Shown here piece by piece: positions 23,025 to 33,963 of a DNA stretch of 64,000 nucleotides. Positions within the stretch are counted from its first letter, which is position 1; each line of letters opens with the position of its first letter. A model generated the notes under the pieces. The model was not told the DNA's origin. It made no database searches and saw only the letters and a program-made list of their open reading frames with translations. The stretch is from Amaranthus tricolor (lineage: Eukaryota; Streptophyta; Magnoliopsida; Caryophyllales; Amaranthaceae). The translations under genes were made by a program, and so were the position numbers. The stretch is from assembly GCF_026212465.1 (NCBI RefSeq), contig NC_080059.1, positions 20,504,656-20,568,655 of the forward strand, written 5' to 3'.

Positions 23025-25239
23025 AACCCTAGAAGAAATGGCTAGGACTATGTTGATTGCTAGTGGTCTACCTAGAAATTTTTGGGCCGAGGTCGTCAAT
23101 ACTGCATGCTATACTTTGAATCGTGTATTAATAAGAACAATCACTTCTAAAACACCCTATGAATTGCTTAAAGGTGTTAAACCAAATATTTCCTATTTTC
23201 GTGTGTTTGGATGCAAATTTTTTGTTCATGTAAATGGAAAACGAAATATAGGTAAATTTGATGATAGAAGTGATGAAGCAGTATTTCTCGGTTATTCATC
23301 ACATAGCAAAGCTTACAGAGTTTATAATAAGAGAACAATGTGTGTGGAGGAATCCGTTCACATAATCTTTGATGAAACTAACTTTTCAACAAGTGAACAG
23401 GAAATAAACAATGTCAAAATAGGTTTTGCAAATTTAGAAAATGATGAAGAAATAAAGGTGCAAGATCAAGGAACAGCAGGTGAACAGCCAATACAAGAAG
23501 ACGAAGAAGAAACTGACCAAGTCCAGGAACTGCCAGCACAACTGGACCAGCAAACTGTTCCCAATTCAGCTGTTCCCGCAGATGAGCAAAATGATCCAGT
23601 AGCTGAACAAAATGCCAATCAAGCTGTTGAGCCAGAACATGCTACTGTTCCCTGAAGAGAATTTGTGCCCAAACCTTGGAAATATCAAAGTTATCATCCT
23701 CTTGATCTGATTATAAGTGATATGAATAAGGGAACACAAACCAGATCCCAACTGAGAAACTTTTGTGCACATTTTGCGTTCCTATCATCACTTGAACCCA
23801 AAAATCACGAAGAAGCTCTAAAGGATTCCGAATGGATAGTAGCCATGCAAGATGAATTAAATGAATTTGAAAGAAATAAGGTATGGCACTTGGAACCCAA
23901 ACTAAAACACAAGAAGGTAATTGGTTTGAAACAAAAAGGTATTGATTACACTAAGACATTTGCTCCGGTAGCAAGGTTAGAGGCTATTAGAATTTTAATT
24001 TCTTTTGCTGCATTTATGAACTTTAAGTTATATTAAATGGATGTGAAATGTGCTTTCTTAAATGGTTTTCTTGATGAAGAAGTTTTTGTTGAACAACCCC
24101 CAGGTTTTGAGAATACCTCCCGTCCTGATCATGTCTACAAGCTTGATAAAGCTTTATATGGCTTGAAGCAAGCTCCTAGGCAATGGTATGAAAAACTATC
24201 AAAGTTTTTGATTCAAAATAACTTTGTAAGAGGAAAAATTGATAAAACCTTATTCTTTAAGAATAAAGGTTATGATATTTTAGTTGTTCAAATTTATGTT
24301 GATCATATTATTTTCGGTGCAACCAATGATTTGTTATGTAAAGAATTTGCCAACCTTATGGGCACAGAATTTGAAATGAGCATGATGGGAGAATTAAATT
24401 TCTTTCTTGGTTTGCAAATTAAACAAACTGAAAATGGTATTTTTATTCATCAACAAAAATACATAAAAGAAGTTCTTAAGAAGTATGGGCTAAATAACGC
24501 TAAAACCAACCATACACCCATGGCTACAAATGTTAGATTAGATGAAGACCTAAAAGGAACTAACGTAGATCAAACAATGTATCGAGGCATGATAGGTTCC
24601 TTATTATATCTAACTGCAAGTAGACCCGATATTTTATTTAGTGTTGGTTTATGTGCTAGATTTCAGTCCAACCCCAAAGAATCACATCTCACAGCAGTAA
24701 AACGGATTTTAAGATATTTGAAGGGAACAGACGACTTGTCCCTATTTTATCCTAAAAGTGACGTTTATGATTTAAATGGCTTCAGTGATGCAGATTATGC
24801 AGGTGATCTAGTTAATAGAAAAAGCACGTCAGGTATGGTACAATTTCTTGGCTCATGTTTAGTTTCATGGATTTCCAAGAAACAAAACACGGTTGCATTA
24901 TCCACAGCCGAAGCTGAATACGTAGCAGCTGCAGCCTGCTGTTCCCAAATGCTTTGGATAAAACAGCAACTAAGAGATTTTGGTATTAAAATTGAATGCA
25001 TTCCTATTTATTGTGATAATACCAGTGCCATATGTATATCTTAAGATCCAGTGCATCACTCACGAGCTAAACATATACATATTAGACATCATTTTCTTAA
25101 GGATAATGTAGAAAACAAAAATATTATATTAAAGCATGTTAATACAAATGAACAAGTTGCAGATATTCTGACCAAACCACTTCCAAGGGAACAATATGAA
25201 AAGATGAGATTGGAACTTGGTATGATCAAGCTCCACTAA
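23025..25239 (+). pseudogene. SIRE pol: integrase C-terminus, reverse transcriptase, RNase H
   Basis: After the frameshift the frame reads MARTMLIASGLPRNFWAEV and the GKFDDRSDEAVFLGYS tail of integrase. RT begins after TGA 23653-23655. Between KKVIGLK and QKGIDYTKTFAPVARL about 30 or more residues normally present ('TKWVFRNK...ARLVAQGY') are missing without a frame change. CAA has become TAA before MDVKCAFLNG (24034-24036). The polymerase box, YVDD in the family, is YVDH here (near 24300), removing a metal-binding Asp. RNase H holds WISKKQNTVALSTAEAEYVA; another TAA follows CIS near 25042, before the final HHSRAKHIHIRHHF and ADILTKPLP. This RT cannot be catalytic. Confidence 0.93.
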
Positions 25240-25757
25240 AGTTCGTTGCATGAAATTCCCAATGAAGCATCATGAGAATGAAAAAGGTCAGGAATCAACC
25301 TCAATATCTTGATTGAGAATCAATTATTGAATGAATCAGGTAAACACTTAATAAAGTTTGTACTATGAATGTCTTCTCGTTTGTATGTTGTTAAGTTGAT
25401 CAGACCAAAGCAGTATGTTCGTTATTCTCTTCATATAATATTTTATAATATCATAATTCATTCTTTTTATAATTTAATATTTCATAATTTTGTTCTTCAT
25501 TTTTATTATATAGTCAACATAAATCAATAAAAAAAATATGGGAAACGGTTTTCATTTCTTCAAATAATCCTTCCAAATCACAAGTAATGATGATGGCATT
25601 GATGAGATGGGACTTAAGGTAACCGTCATTTCAACCCTTTATTAAACTCTCAACCTTTTCAAAAGTACTCACGCTACTCACATTACTCACGCTTTCTCAA
25701 TTCTTCTTCAAAGAAACCGTTCCCCTTCTTTTCTCTCAACCTTTTCAAAAGTTCAAA
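25240..25757 (+). other. SIRE pol-env spacer
   Basis: There is no ORF. It is AT-rich and then becomes pyrimidine-rich before the third ORF (CTCAACCTTTTCAAAAGT occurs twice, around 25650 and 25738). It may carry a splice acceptor for a sub-genomic env-like transcript; none is provable by eye. Confidence 0.5.
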
Positions 25758-27461
25758 GTGAAAAACCCAAGATCTTCAAAATCAGGCAAGAAAACCCCTA
25801 AATCCCGTACACATACCCAGCCACAACCTCTAAGAGTGGTTCATCCTCCACCATTACTGGATGCTGCACCACCCACAACCACAGATTCCACAAAAGAATC
25901 ACCCAAACACACTACTGCACCTACCAGTACCAAACGCAAGATTTCATCACCAAAAGGTGGTTCATCTTCCAAAGTAGTCAAACGTTCGAAGCATAATGAC
26001 CCTAATAGTGCTGAAGAAATCTCAAAGGAAATGTCTGTTGGTTTCGGACTTGACAAATACTGGTATGACTTTACCCATTTTCCTCAACTGCATGACATTT
26101 TGCAACATCAAGAATGGGAAGTTTTGATGTCAAATTTTAGTTGCAATTCCATTTTTCCAAATCTTATGCGAGAATTTATTTCAAATTTCTCAAATGATTG
26201 TGGGATGTGCTCTAGTACTGTCAAGAACATCAAAATAGAATTTAATAAGGCATTGCTGGGGGAATGGTTTAATGTTCCTAATGTTGGGTTTGATACTTAC
26301 TACGTTGGTTCAAAAATAGTATTTTCTGGGATAAATGAAAAAACGGTTTTAAAATTTTTAGGGATTGAACAAAGAAAAGGGAAAATAAGCCATAACATTT
26401 TGAATCCTCTGCATAAATTACTGTACAATATTGCACGAAGATTTATTTTGCCAAGAAACTCCAAAAGGAGTGAAGTAAGGTTTACGTGATGCTACATTGA
26501 TTTACTGCATGGCTAATCACATAAAGATAAATTTTCCATCTTTGATGATATCTCATTTGTCTGATTGTATTAAGAAGAAAAATTTTGTTGGTTATGGAGG
26601 ATTGCTGACCTAGATTTTCAGAAAATTTGATGTCCCTTTGGAAGGTTTGGAGTTCCCAATGGGACCCAACATGAAGATAGGTGCAAAGTGTTTACAAAAT
26701 TTGCACTTAAAATTAACTGATGAAGGGATGTTAATACATTATTTAGAGGAGGAAGTTGAAGTTGGTTCTGAAGAAGAAGGGATTGAAAAAGAAGAAGAAA
26801 AATTGAGGGAGGAAGAACAGAAGAAAAAGAGGAAAAGGAGCAAGGACCTGTTCCCACTGATAATATTGAAACAGAAGAAAAAGGGGAACATGATGGAGAA
26901 GCTAGTAAGGGGGAAGCAGAACGGGAAGGAGTCTTAGGAGAAGATGTTTATCACAATCTCTGTAATGATTCAAGTGATGAAGAGACTGTGATAGCATTGA
27001 GGAGAAAGGCTAAATCTGTTCAGAGGAAGAGTAGGAGGTTAGCCTCGAAACGTAAGGCTACATTGGTTGATGATACCACATTTGAGACCATGCCTGAGTC
27101 TACATCCAATAAACCTCCCTCTCCCAAGCCAACCACATCATCACCACATCACACTCCATCACCACCACACCACAATCCATCACCACCTCAATCACCTATT
27201 CACTTTACACCACCACCATCTCAGTCTTCACCAGGTAATGGTTGTGCTAACCCTGATTCTGTTCCTGCAGCTTTTTCAAACCTCATTCTCTCCAAGATCC
27301 TTGACCTACAGTCTCAATTCACTGCTTTTCAAGACGAAATTCGAGTCTCACTTGCTTCAATTGTTGATCAGCTTAACCAGATGGAGAGCCGTCTTGGTGC
27401 CAAGCTGGACACAGTGGAAGTACAGACTGAGTTCATCGATGAAGAAAAGACTGCTCCCTGA
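25758..27461 (+). pseudogene. SIRE env-like third ORF (plant transposon protein-like domain)
   Basis: The start is MKNPRSSKSGKKTPKSRTHT (25758), a basic, proline- and serine-rich leader. A globular region follows (FTHFPQLHDILQHQEWEVL, FNKALLGEWFNVPNVGFDTYY, LNPLHKLLYNIARRF) typical of the third ORF of Maximus/SIRE elements. A frameshift near 26480, a TAG near 26610 and a further frame change near 26900 break it. The tail (26988-27461) has a basic patch, a Pro-, Ser- and His-rich stretch and a C-terminal coiled coil (LASIVDQLNQMESRLGAKLD). I see no signal peptide or transmembrane helix, so an envelope role is not shown. Confidence 0.8.
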
Positions 27462-28228
27462 TTCCTCTTCCCATGTTTTTAATGATTTGTTGGCTGTAAC
27501 ACTAATCAAACAATTTCACTTTCCTTTGTACCATCTGGGGTACACGTTTGTATTTGAACAACTGCTACATTTCTTTCTTTTATTTTTATTTCTGGTCTGT
27601 GATGACTAACATTATGCAGATTTGATTGCTTTTTATGGTGCTTACTTTCATTATTGTTTCTTGCTTTCATCACTGACAAATCTATATGGTATGTGCTGAG
27701 GTTTGATAACCCCAAATTCTTTTTGATTGATGACAAAAGGGGGAAGATTATGCACAAACTTAAGGAGAGCTGTGAATACACAGCACATATCTTGATTGAT
27801 TTATATTGTTTTTTTAATGGAAGTTAATGTGTTGTGTTTATGATAGCTTAGATGTGCTGTGTTTATGATAGCTTAGAATCTGATCATCTGAGTTGATATT
27901 AAGTTTTTAGGGATATTTTGATTAATTGTTTTGATTAATTGTTTTAAAGTTGTTGCTTTGGTTGTTTCTTTGTTTCTTTTGAAAATACTTAATAATTTAT
28001 GTTTTAGTCTATTTTTTGGTGTTTTAATTTAATTATTTTTGAAATTTTTAAAACATATTTGATATTATGTTTTTATAGAGTAAGTTGGTTTATGTATGCT
28101 TGGTAAATAATGTTGTAACAAGTTGATTTACTAAGTTATTTAGAGTTGCTTTGATCTCTAGTATGCTCTAAGAAATTTGTTTTACTCTAGTTTACTTAAG
28201 TTTGTTTATAAAGTTTGTCATCATCAAT
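27462..28228 (+). other. SIRE 3' non-coding region
   Basis: AT-rich, with no ORF. It contains an internal PPT-like motif, GACAAAAGGGGGAAGATT (about 27733-27750), and a duplicated phrase TGTGTTTATGATAGCTTAGA (27832 and 27857). Confidence 0.6.
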
Positions 28229-28239
28229 AAGGGGGAATT
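28229..28239 (+). other. SIRE polypurine tract
   Basis: AAGGGGGAATT lies directly before the 3' LTR. Confidence 0.88.
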
Positions 28240-29417
28240 TGGTGGCTTTTAAGGTTTTGATGATGACTTCACTTTTAATTAAACAAACATATTTTAGAGA
28301 TTGTTTTGTAGGTGAATATCCGATTTTGTTGAAATCGTTGATGAAGCCTATGACTTGTTTCGTGGAAGTTGTACGTGTCTTAAAATATTCAAGAAGTTAG
28401 ATAAGTTCTTAGGAAGTTAAAGGTTGACAGACGGTCTACTGTTCCTAAAATGAACAATCTAACAGAAGTTGAAGCTGGAGACAGTACGCTGTTCCTACGT
28501 AGCAGGTCTGGAGAAAAACATCGACTGGAAAATTGCAGTTATTTTATTATTCTATTTTTAGTTGATGTAAACGGTTAAATCTTAAATTAGTTACTTAAAT
28601 TAATTAGTAAGTTAATTGGCTAAACTATTTTTAGGTTATCTAAAAATAGCCTAACACTTTTTCTTCTTAAGATTAAGATCTCCTATTTTTTAGGATCTTG
28701 TGCTTTTAATTCCTATGCTATTTTTAGCTTGAGGAAACCGCTTTTTTCTTTGAGCAAATTACAGCCGGACATTTATTTATTGGCAATTCCACTACCTTTT
28801 GTTTTGAGAACGTGGATGATAGTGGGAGGTGTGTCTAAGGTAACTGCTGGCTGTTCCCACTATAAATAGGAGGAACTTTGCTCAAACCGAATGGTGATCC
28901 AAGAGTGTCCATTAAAAGGAGATCATTTAAGAAAAATATTTTCTGTTTTTAAATGCCAATTAATTTATTATATTTTTCTTAAGTAATTATTTTAATTTTT
29001 ATCCTCTTGAGAATTGACCTTGTAAGGGTGTGATTTGTTGTAATTAGACTCATGAGAAGTCTAAGGGAATAGAGAAGAGAAACGTAAGAAGAGAAAGAGA
29101 AGGAGAAAGTAGAGAAAGAGAATTAGGCCTAGAGTAGAGAAGCTTCAAGTGAAGCAAACTGTTTTATGTAATTGTATTTGATTGCCTAAAATATAGTGAG
29201 AATTTTGAAATCCCGGAGGGTCGCGGTTTTCCTTCTTATTAGGCCAAGAAGGTTTCCACGTAAAATCTTTGTCTCCTTTTTATCTTTTGCTTTTTAAGTT
29301 TAAGCTTTATTTTATTTGTTAAAATTCCGCAAATTAGAAGAAAAACGAAGTAAAGCTAGATACACAACAATTCACCCCCCCTCTTGTTGCATTCGACCAT
29401 CTTCATGTATTTCAACA
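28240..29417 (+). repeat. SIRE 3' LTR (1178 bp)
   Basis: It begins TGGTGGC and ends TTTCAACA. It is followed by the target-site duplication TTTGG. It matches 19002-20200. Confidence 0.93.
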
Positions 29418-29422
29418 TTTGG
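29418..29422 (+). other. Target-site duplication of nested SIRE (right copy)
   Basis: TTTGG matches 18997-19001. Removing the insert plus one copy restores a continuous copia frame across the junction. Confidence 0.9.
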
Positions 29423-30711
29423 GTTTAAACACGGGTGTGAGCTTAGCATTGAAGCTCATGATCACTTGTTTGGTAAGATGGTTAGTTGGCTTCATTTGGA
29501 TAGTTCGTTTTGTGGATTTGTTATGTTCTGTGTTTTAGGTATTTTGCGGCATCATACCTATGGGATAACACCATTGCAGAACGGTGTTACAAGAATAGCA
29601 AATTGGACCTTGTTAGGGAGAGTCTTATGCATGCTCTCTAGTACTTGGTTGTTGAGTAGATACTGGATTAGTTTGTTCGATCGGGATTTACACACGGGAT
29701 TAGAGGTGCCCATTATGTGTGTGGTGTGGCTCAGTAAGGTATCGTGCTATCTCATATTTGCAGCAGCTGGTTATGGTGATAGTGGTACCGCGTTTGAGGT
29801 GGAGTATGAGGTTAACTCCTCATCCATTTCTGTTCGACCCCAAATTATTGATGTTGATGCTACCCCAGGTATCTCTCTGACTGTGATTTCTGGTGCTATC
29901 TTTATTTCTGTGGATAGTTTAAAGGAGTCAGTACAGAGAATATTCTGCTGATCTAAAGGGTTTCAAGAAAAGCCTATATGTGTTCTCGAGAAGTCTAATA
30001 GGTTGGCTGTAAGGAGTGTTGTTTTGGTTGCTATAAGTGTGGTAGGTTATGCATTGAACCTTGTGGGATTGGCAAGGTTGGTAGCTAATTTTGTGGAGTC
30101 ACTTGACCACCAACTTATGAGCACGTAGTAGAGTATAGTGAGCAGGCGTAGTGGCTTGCTATGACTTTACGTATGAGCAGAGTGTGGGAACTTTTGTATG
30201 GACTGGTAGTGTTACTTAGCTCAATTACATCACCTTATTTATAGACTAAGTCGGTCTACATGTCTAGAGTAATGGTTCGGTGTTTGAAGTATGCTGTGAT
30301 GTGTACTTGTTTTGCGCATGCCAGAAGTGTCATTTGTAGGTTTGTGACTCAACCTGGGTGGGGGCACTGGCAGGTAGAGATTTTTGTTCTCTCTACGATT
30401 TGCTTGGATCAACTGTTGTGTTTCTTATGTACGGGAATGATATTAAGTGCTTTGTTACTTCGGTTGAAGCTTGGGTTGTGTTCGCTGAGTTTGATTATGT
30501 CTTGATCTCGGTGATGGTTCTTTGTGATCAACCTTGGTTGGCTTTTGTGTACTACGATTGTGTGTTTAGTGATCAGATACTTGATGTTCGGGAGAAGCAC
30601 AGTGTAGTCAGATTTCATTCGGAATGCACGTACATAAAGATAGAGGTAAAGAAGGTAGGATGGTCTGACAGTCCTAGTAGATTCTTTACTATGCTGGATT
30701 CATTAGCATAG
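29423..30711 (+). pseudogene. Outer copia integrase/RT/RNase H remnant
   Basis: Fragments in order: a continuation of the zinc-binding region (HGCELSIEAHDH), then ITPLQNGVTRIANWTLLGR with CMLSSTWLL, corresponding to the usual integrase 'TPQQNGVAER.NRTL.E..R.ML' block. Next comes a stretch I cannot place (EVEYEVNSSSISVRPQI), then the RNase H pieces YMSRVMVRCLKYAVMCTCF, SVICRFVTQPGWGHWQ, LMYGNDIKCFVT and the terminal FHSECTYIKIEVKKVGW. RT palm motifs are absent. The whole pol is under 1.3 kb where about 3 kb is normal, so large deletions preceded SIRE insertion. The RNase H part matches 15920-16760. Confidence 0.8.
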
Positions 30712-31032
30712 GCCCTTAGGGGCGGTGTGAGGGAGCCCTCAGGTGGAGGTGTGCACAACCTCAAGGTGGAGCTTGCCTTGTGTACTCGTGATGCAGATGG
30801 AGCATTATGAGTGAACTTGTGATGCTAGTTGAGCGTTATGAGTTGTTATACTTGGAAACGAGTATGTGATGGGTCTTAGTTGAAGACTTATCGGGATGGG
30901 TCTTGGTTGGAGACTTGTCGGGATGTATGGCTTATGCTTGAGCTTTGCATCGGGTTTGGCTTGAGAATGGTTTTGCTTCACTATGGTTTGATGAGGTAGT
31001 GGTTGACTACGTGTTCTCGTCAAGGTGGAGAT

Positions 31033-31511
31033 TGTTGAAATATAATGTGACTCGAACAGCAGTCCGCGGGGCGCGGAGTTGGTTCTGTCTCCGTTTCACG
31101 ACTCGCGTAGTTTTACACGGCTTGCGTAATGGGGGTTTCTTGGCATGTTTTTGGCCGGTTATTCTTAGTTTTTGACGGTTTCTTTTGTATTTTATTAACC
31201 TAATTCCTTTTTATTATGAGGTATACTATATAAAGGCCCCATGTAATTAGAATTAGCATAGGATGCAATGAAAAACACAATGTGAGGAAAACTAAGAGAG
31301 AAAAAGCTTGGAGAGCCATTGTTGTGGTTTCTCGTGTTTATCTTGTAATCTCCCGGTTTATAGTGAAAAGTTTGTTTTCGGTGCTGGTGGATGTAGCTAT
31401 CACGTTGATAGTGAACCACGTTAATTTCTCGGTGTGATTTTCTTTATTGTTTGTTTGAATCTTTATTGTTTCATTATTGTTTTCGATCTTTGCTTCCGCT
31501 ATCGCACAACA
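31033..31511 (+). repeat. Right LTR of the decayed copia element (479 bp)
   Basis: It is preceded by CAAGGTGGAGAT (31021-31032), begins TGTTGAAATA and ends GCACAACA. It is followed by AAAAG, a possible target-site duplication. TATA lies at 31227-31234. Confidence 0.92.
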
Positions 31512-32070
31512 AAAAGATTATACTTTTCTTAATAAGTGTGAAAAATTCACATTGGACAAACTTAATAGAATAGAGAGAGTATTTAAATTTATTTTTATCT
31601 TTATTATCAAAGGCCTTTGCCCCTAAAAGTATCTCTTAGCAAGATCCTTTATTCAAATACCCTTATTTTGGACATGTATTCCGGAATTTGTTACCCCTAA
31701 TGTAAATTATTACTTTTTAACATATTCCTCGCATGAGAAGTACTATTACATTTCAAATTTACATTTTTATGCCTTACAATTTAAACATTTCTTAATTAAA
31801 ATATACTTACTATCTTCGTTGTAAAATACTCATTATATCATATTAAATGGTGTTATTTATCTTTTAAGCTTATTTTATATATTCTGATTAATGCGTAAAA
31901 AAATATACTTAGTTAAATCTTGTTTAAATCGTTTAATCACATATTTTCATAATATTAAATTATAATCTCAAGTAAAATGAAATGGAAGAAGTACGACTCA
32001 AAGATTTCATCTCTTAATTTTTACTCTTATTTCCCTCGTTGATAAACTTTAAGAAAGCTAATTTGTATTA
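31512..32070. other. AT-rich intergenic DNA with a possible Stowaway-like fragment
   Basis: No gene is seen. 31807-31996 has weakly inverted ends (TACTATCTTCGTTGTAAAAT against AAAATGAAATGGAAGAAGTA) of the kind seen in degenerate Stowaway MITEs. Confidence 0.4.
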
Positions 32071-32300
32071 TATATTCCCCTCGTTTCTAAAATTTAATTC
32101 ACGTTAATATAAGACAAAATAAATCCTTTTGATTTGAAAATGAAGAATGGAAATAAGTTAGGAATCTATTGTTAATTATATTTATACTTTTTCTATAAGG
32201 AAAAATTCCCATTACAACACAAGATCATCAAACTCTCTTTTTTAAGTTTTGTCTCTTTTTTATTTGATGTGTAAACATTAATAAAGGGAGGGAGTGTATA
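32071..32300. mobile_element. Stowaway-like MITE
   Basis: The left end TATATTCCCCTCGTTTCTAA and right end AAAGGGAGGGAGTGTATA are inverted, degenerate CTCCCTCCGTTTC-type termini flanked by TA. The length of about 230 bp, AT-rich core and lack of coding capacity fit the family. Confidence 0.5.
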
Positions 32301-33191
<891 letters not shown>

Positions 33192-33683
33192 TGCAAGAGA
33201 AAAGACAAAAATTGATGGTTGAAAAGAAGGGTGATGTGGGTAGGAATTTTTGTCCATTATCTAAGATTTGAGTCATCTTCCAAGATCTGGCTACTAATTA
33301 TAGGGAAAGGGAGCCACTTCAATTGAAAATAGAAAGATTTAAGAGAAATAAGAAGCCAAAAACAAATTACAATTATTGCAAACCACCTTTCTTTCATAAA
33401 TTGCATCACATTCATAGTGGCCCGGCAAGGTTTAGGCCCAAAGAGGTTGCTTTTGTTTTTTCAGGGTGATTTTGTATTTTCATAATATTTTCTTTCATCA
33501 ATTTTAATTCTTGATTTTCTAGTGACTATAGATTAAAAAGATCTTTGGATATGTGGATGTTGGATATTGAATTGGTAGATGTTAAATAGTTTAGTTAAAT
33601 TGTTTGATTAGCTAACATCATATAATATTTTTTTAGTTGCTTTATGCTTGGTAAAACTAGTTATTTACTTTTATTATTTATTA

Positions 33684-33963
33684 GAGAAAAAAATAGACAA
33701 GCTAAATAGTAATAAAAAAAATAGACAAGCTAAATAGTAATAAAAAAAATAGACAAGCTAAATAGTAATAAAAAAATAGACAAGCTAAATAGTAATAAAA
33801 AAAATAGACAAGCTAAATAGTAATAAAAAAATAGACAAGCTAAATAGTAATAAAAAAAAATAGACAAGCTAAATAGTAATAAAAAAATAGACAAGCTAAA
33901 TAGTAATAAAAAAAATAGACAAGCTAAATAGTAATAAAAAAATAGACAAGCTAAATAGTAATA
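33684..33963. repeat. Minisatellite, about ten 26-28 bp units
   Basis: The core AGACAAGCTAAATAGTAAT is separated by A7-A10 runs and repeats ten times. Unit length varies only through the A-run. On the minus strand it stays open as a repetitive hydrophobic peptide (YYLACLFF), a by-product of the period and not evidence of a gene. Confidence 0.95.

Larger units (their letters stand above)
19002..29417 (+). mobile_element. Full-length nested Maximus/SIRE copia retrotransposon
   Basis: This 10,416-bp element has 5' LTR 19002-20200, PBS 20203-20214, gag 20270-22085, pol 22086-25239, env-like third ORF 25758-27461, PPT 28229-28239 and 3' LTR 28240-29417. It is flanked by a perfect five-base duplication, TTTGG. 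Two Gag zinc knuckles, the third ORF and 1.2-kb LTRs are SIRE-lineage traits. Single-base frameshifts in gag and pol, several stops, a deletion in RT and a catalytic Asp replacement mean this copy is dead. The insertion lies inside the outer copia's reading frame in the same orientation. Confidence 0.95.
15920..31511 (+). mobile_element. Decayed Ty1/copia element with duplicated 3' end, hosting a nested SIRE
   Basis: The layout is: truncated 3' internal region (15920-17072), LTR (17073-17551), PBS, gag-protease (17604-19001), nested SIRE element (19002-29417), decayed integrase/RT/RNase H (29423-30711), 3' untranslated part and PPT, and LTR (31033-31511). 15920-17551 repeats at about 29885-31511. 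The LTRs start TGTTG or TGTGG and end CAACA, each 479 bp, with about 13 differences counted by eye. The lineage is probably Tork-like, judged from SWILDSGSSFHMSPRRDWF and the NLISLGTLDDLGL block. The body between integrase and RT is much shorter than a normal copia pol. Confidence 0.85.

Noticed and set aside
26988..27609. His-rich ORF 27067-27609 as a metal-binding protein
   Set aside because: It is an out-of-frame reading of the Pro- and Ser-rich linker of the SIRE third ORF; the frame 26988-27461 carries the coiled coil.
12671..31516. AAAAG after both LTR-B (12671-12675) and the copia right LTR (31512-31516) as a linked target-site signal
   Set aside because: The two are different families, A-rich pentamers are frequent here, and neither has a visible partner copy.
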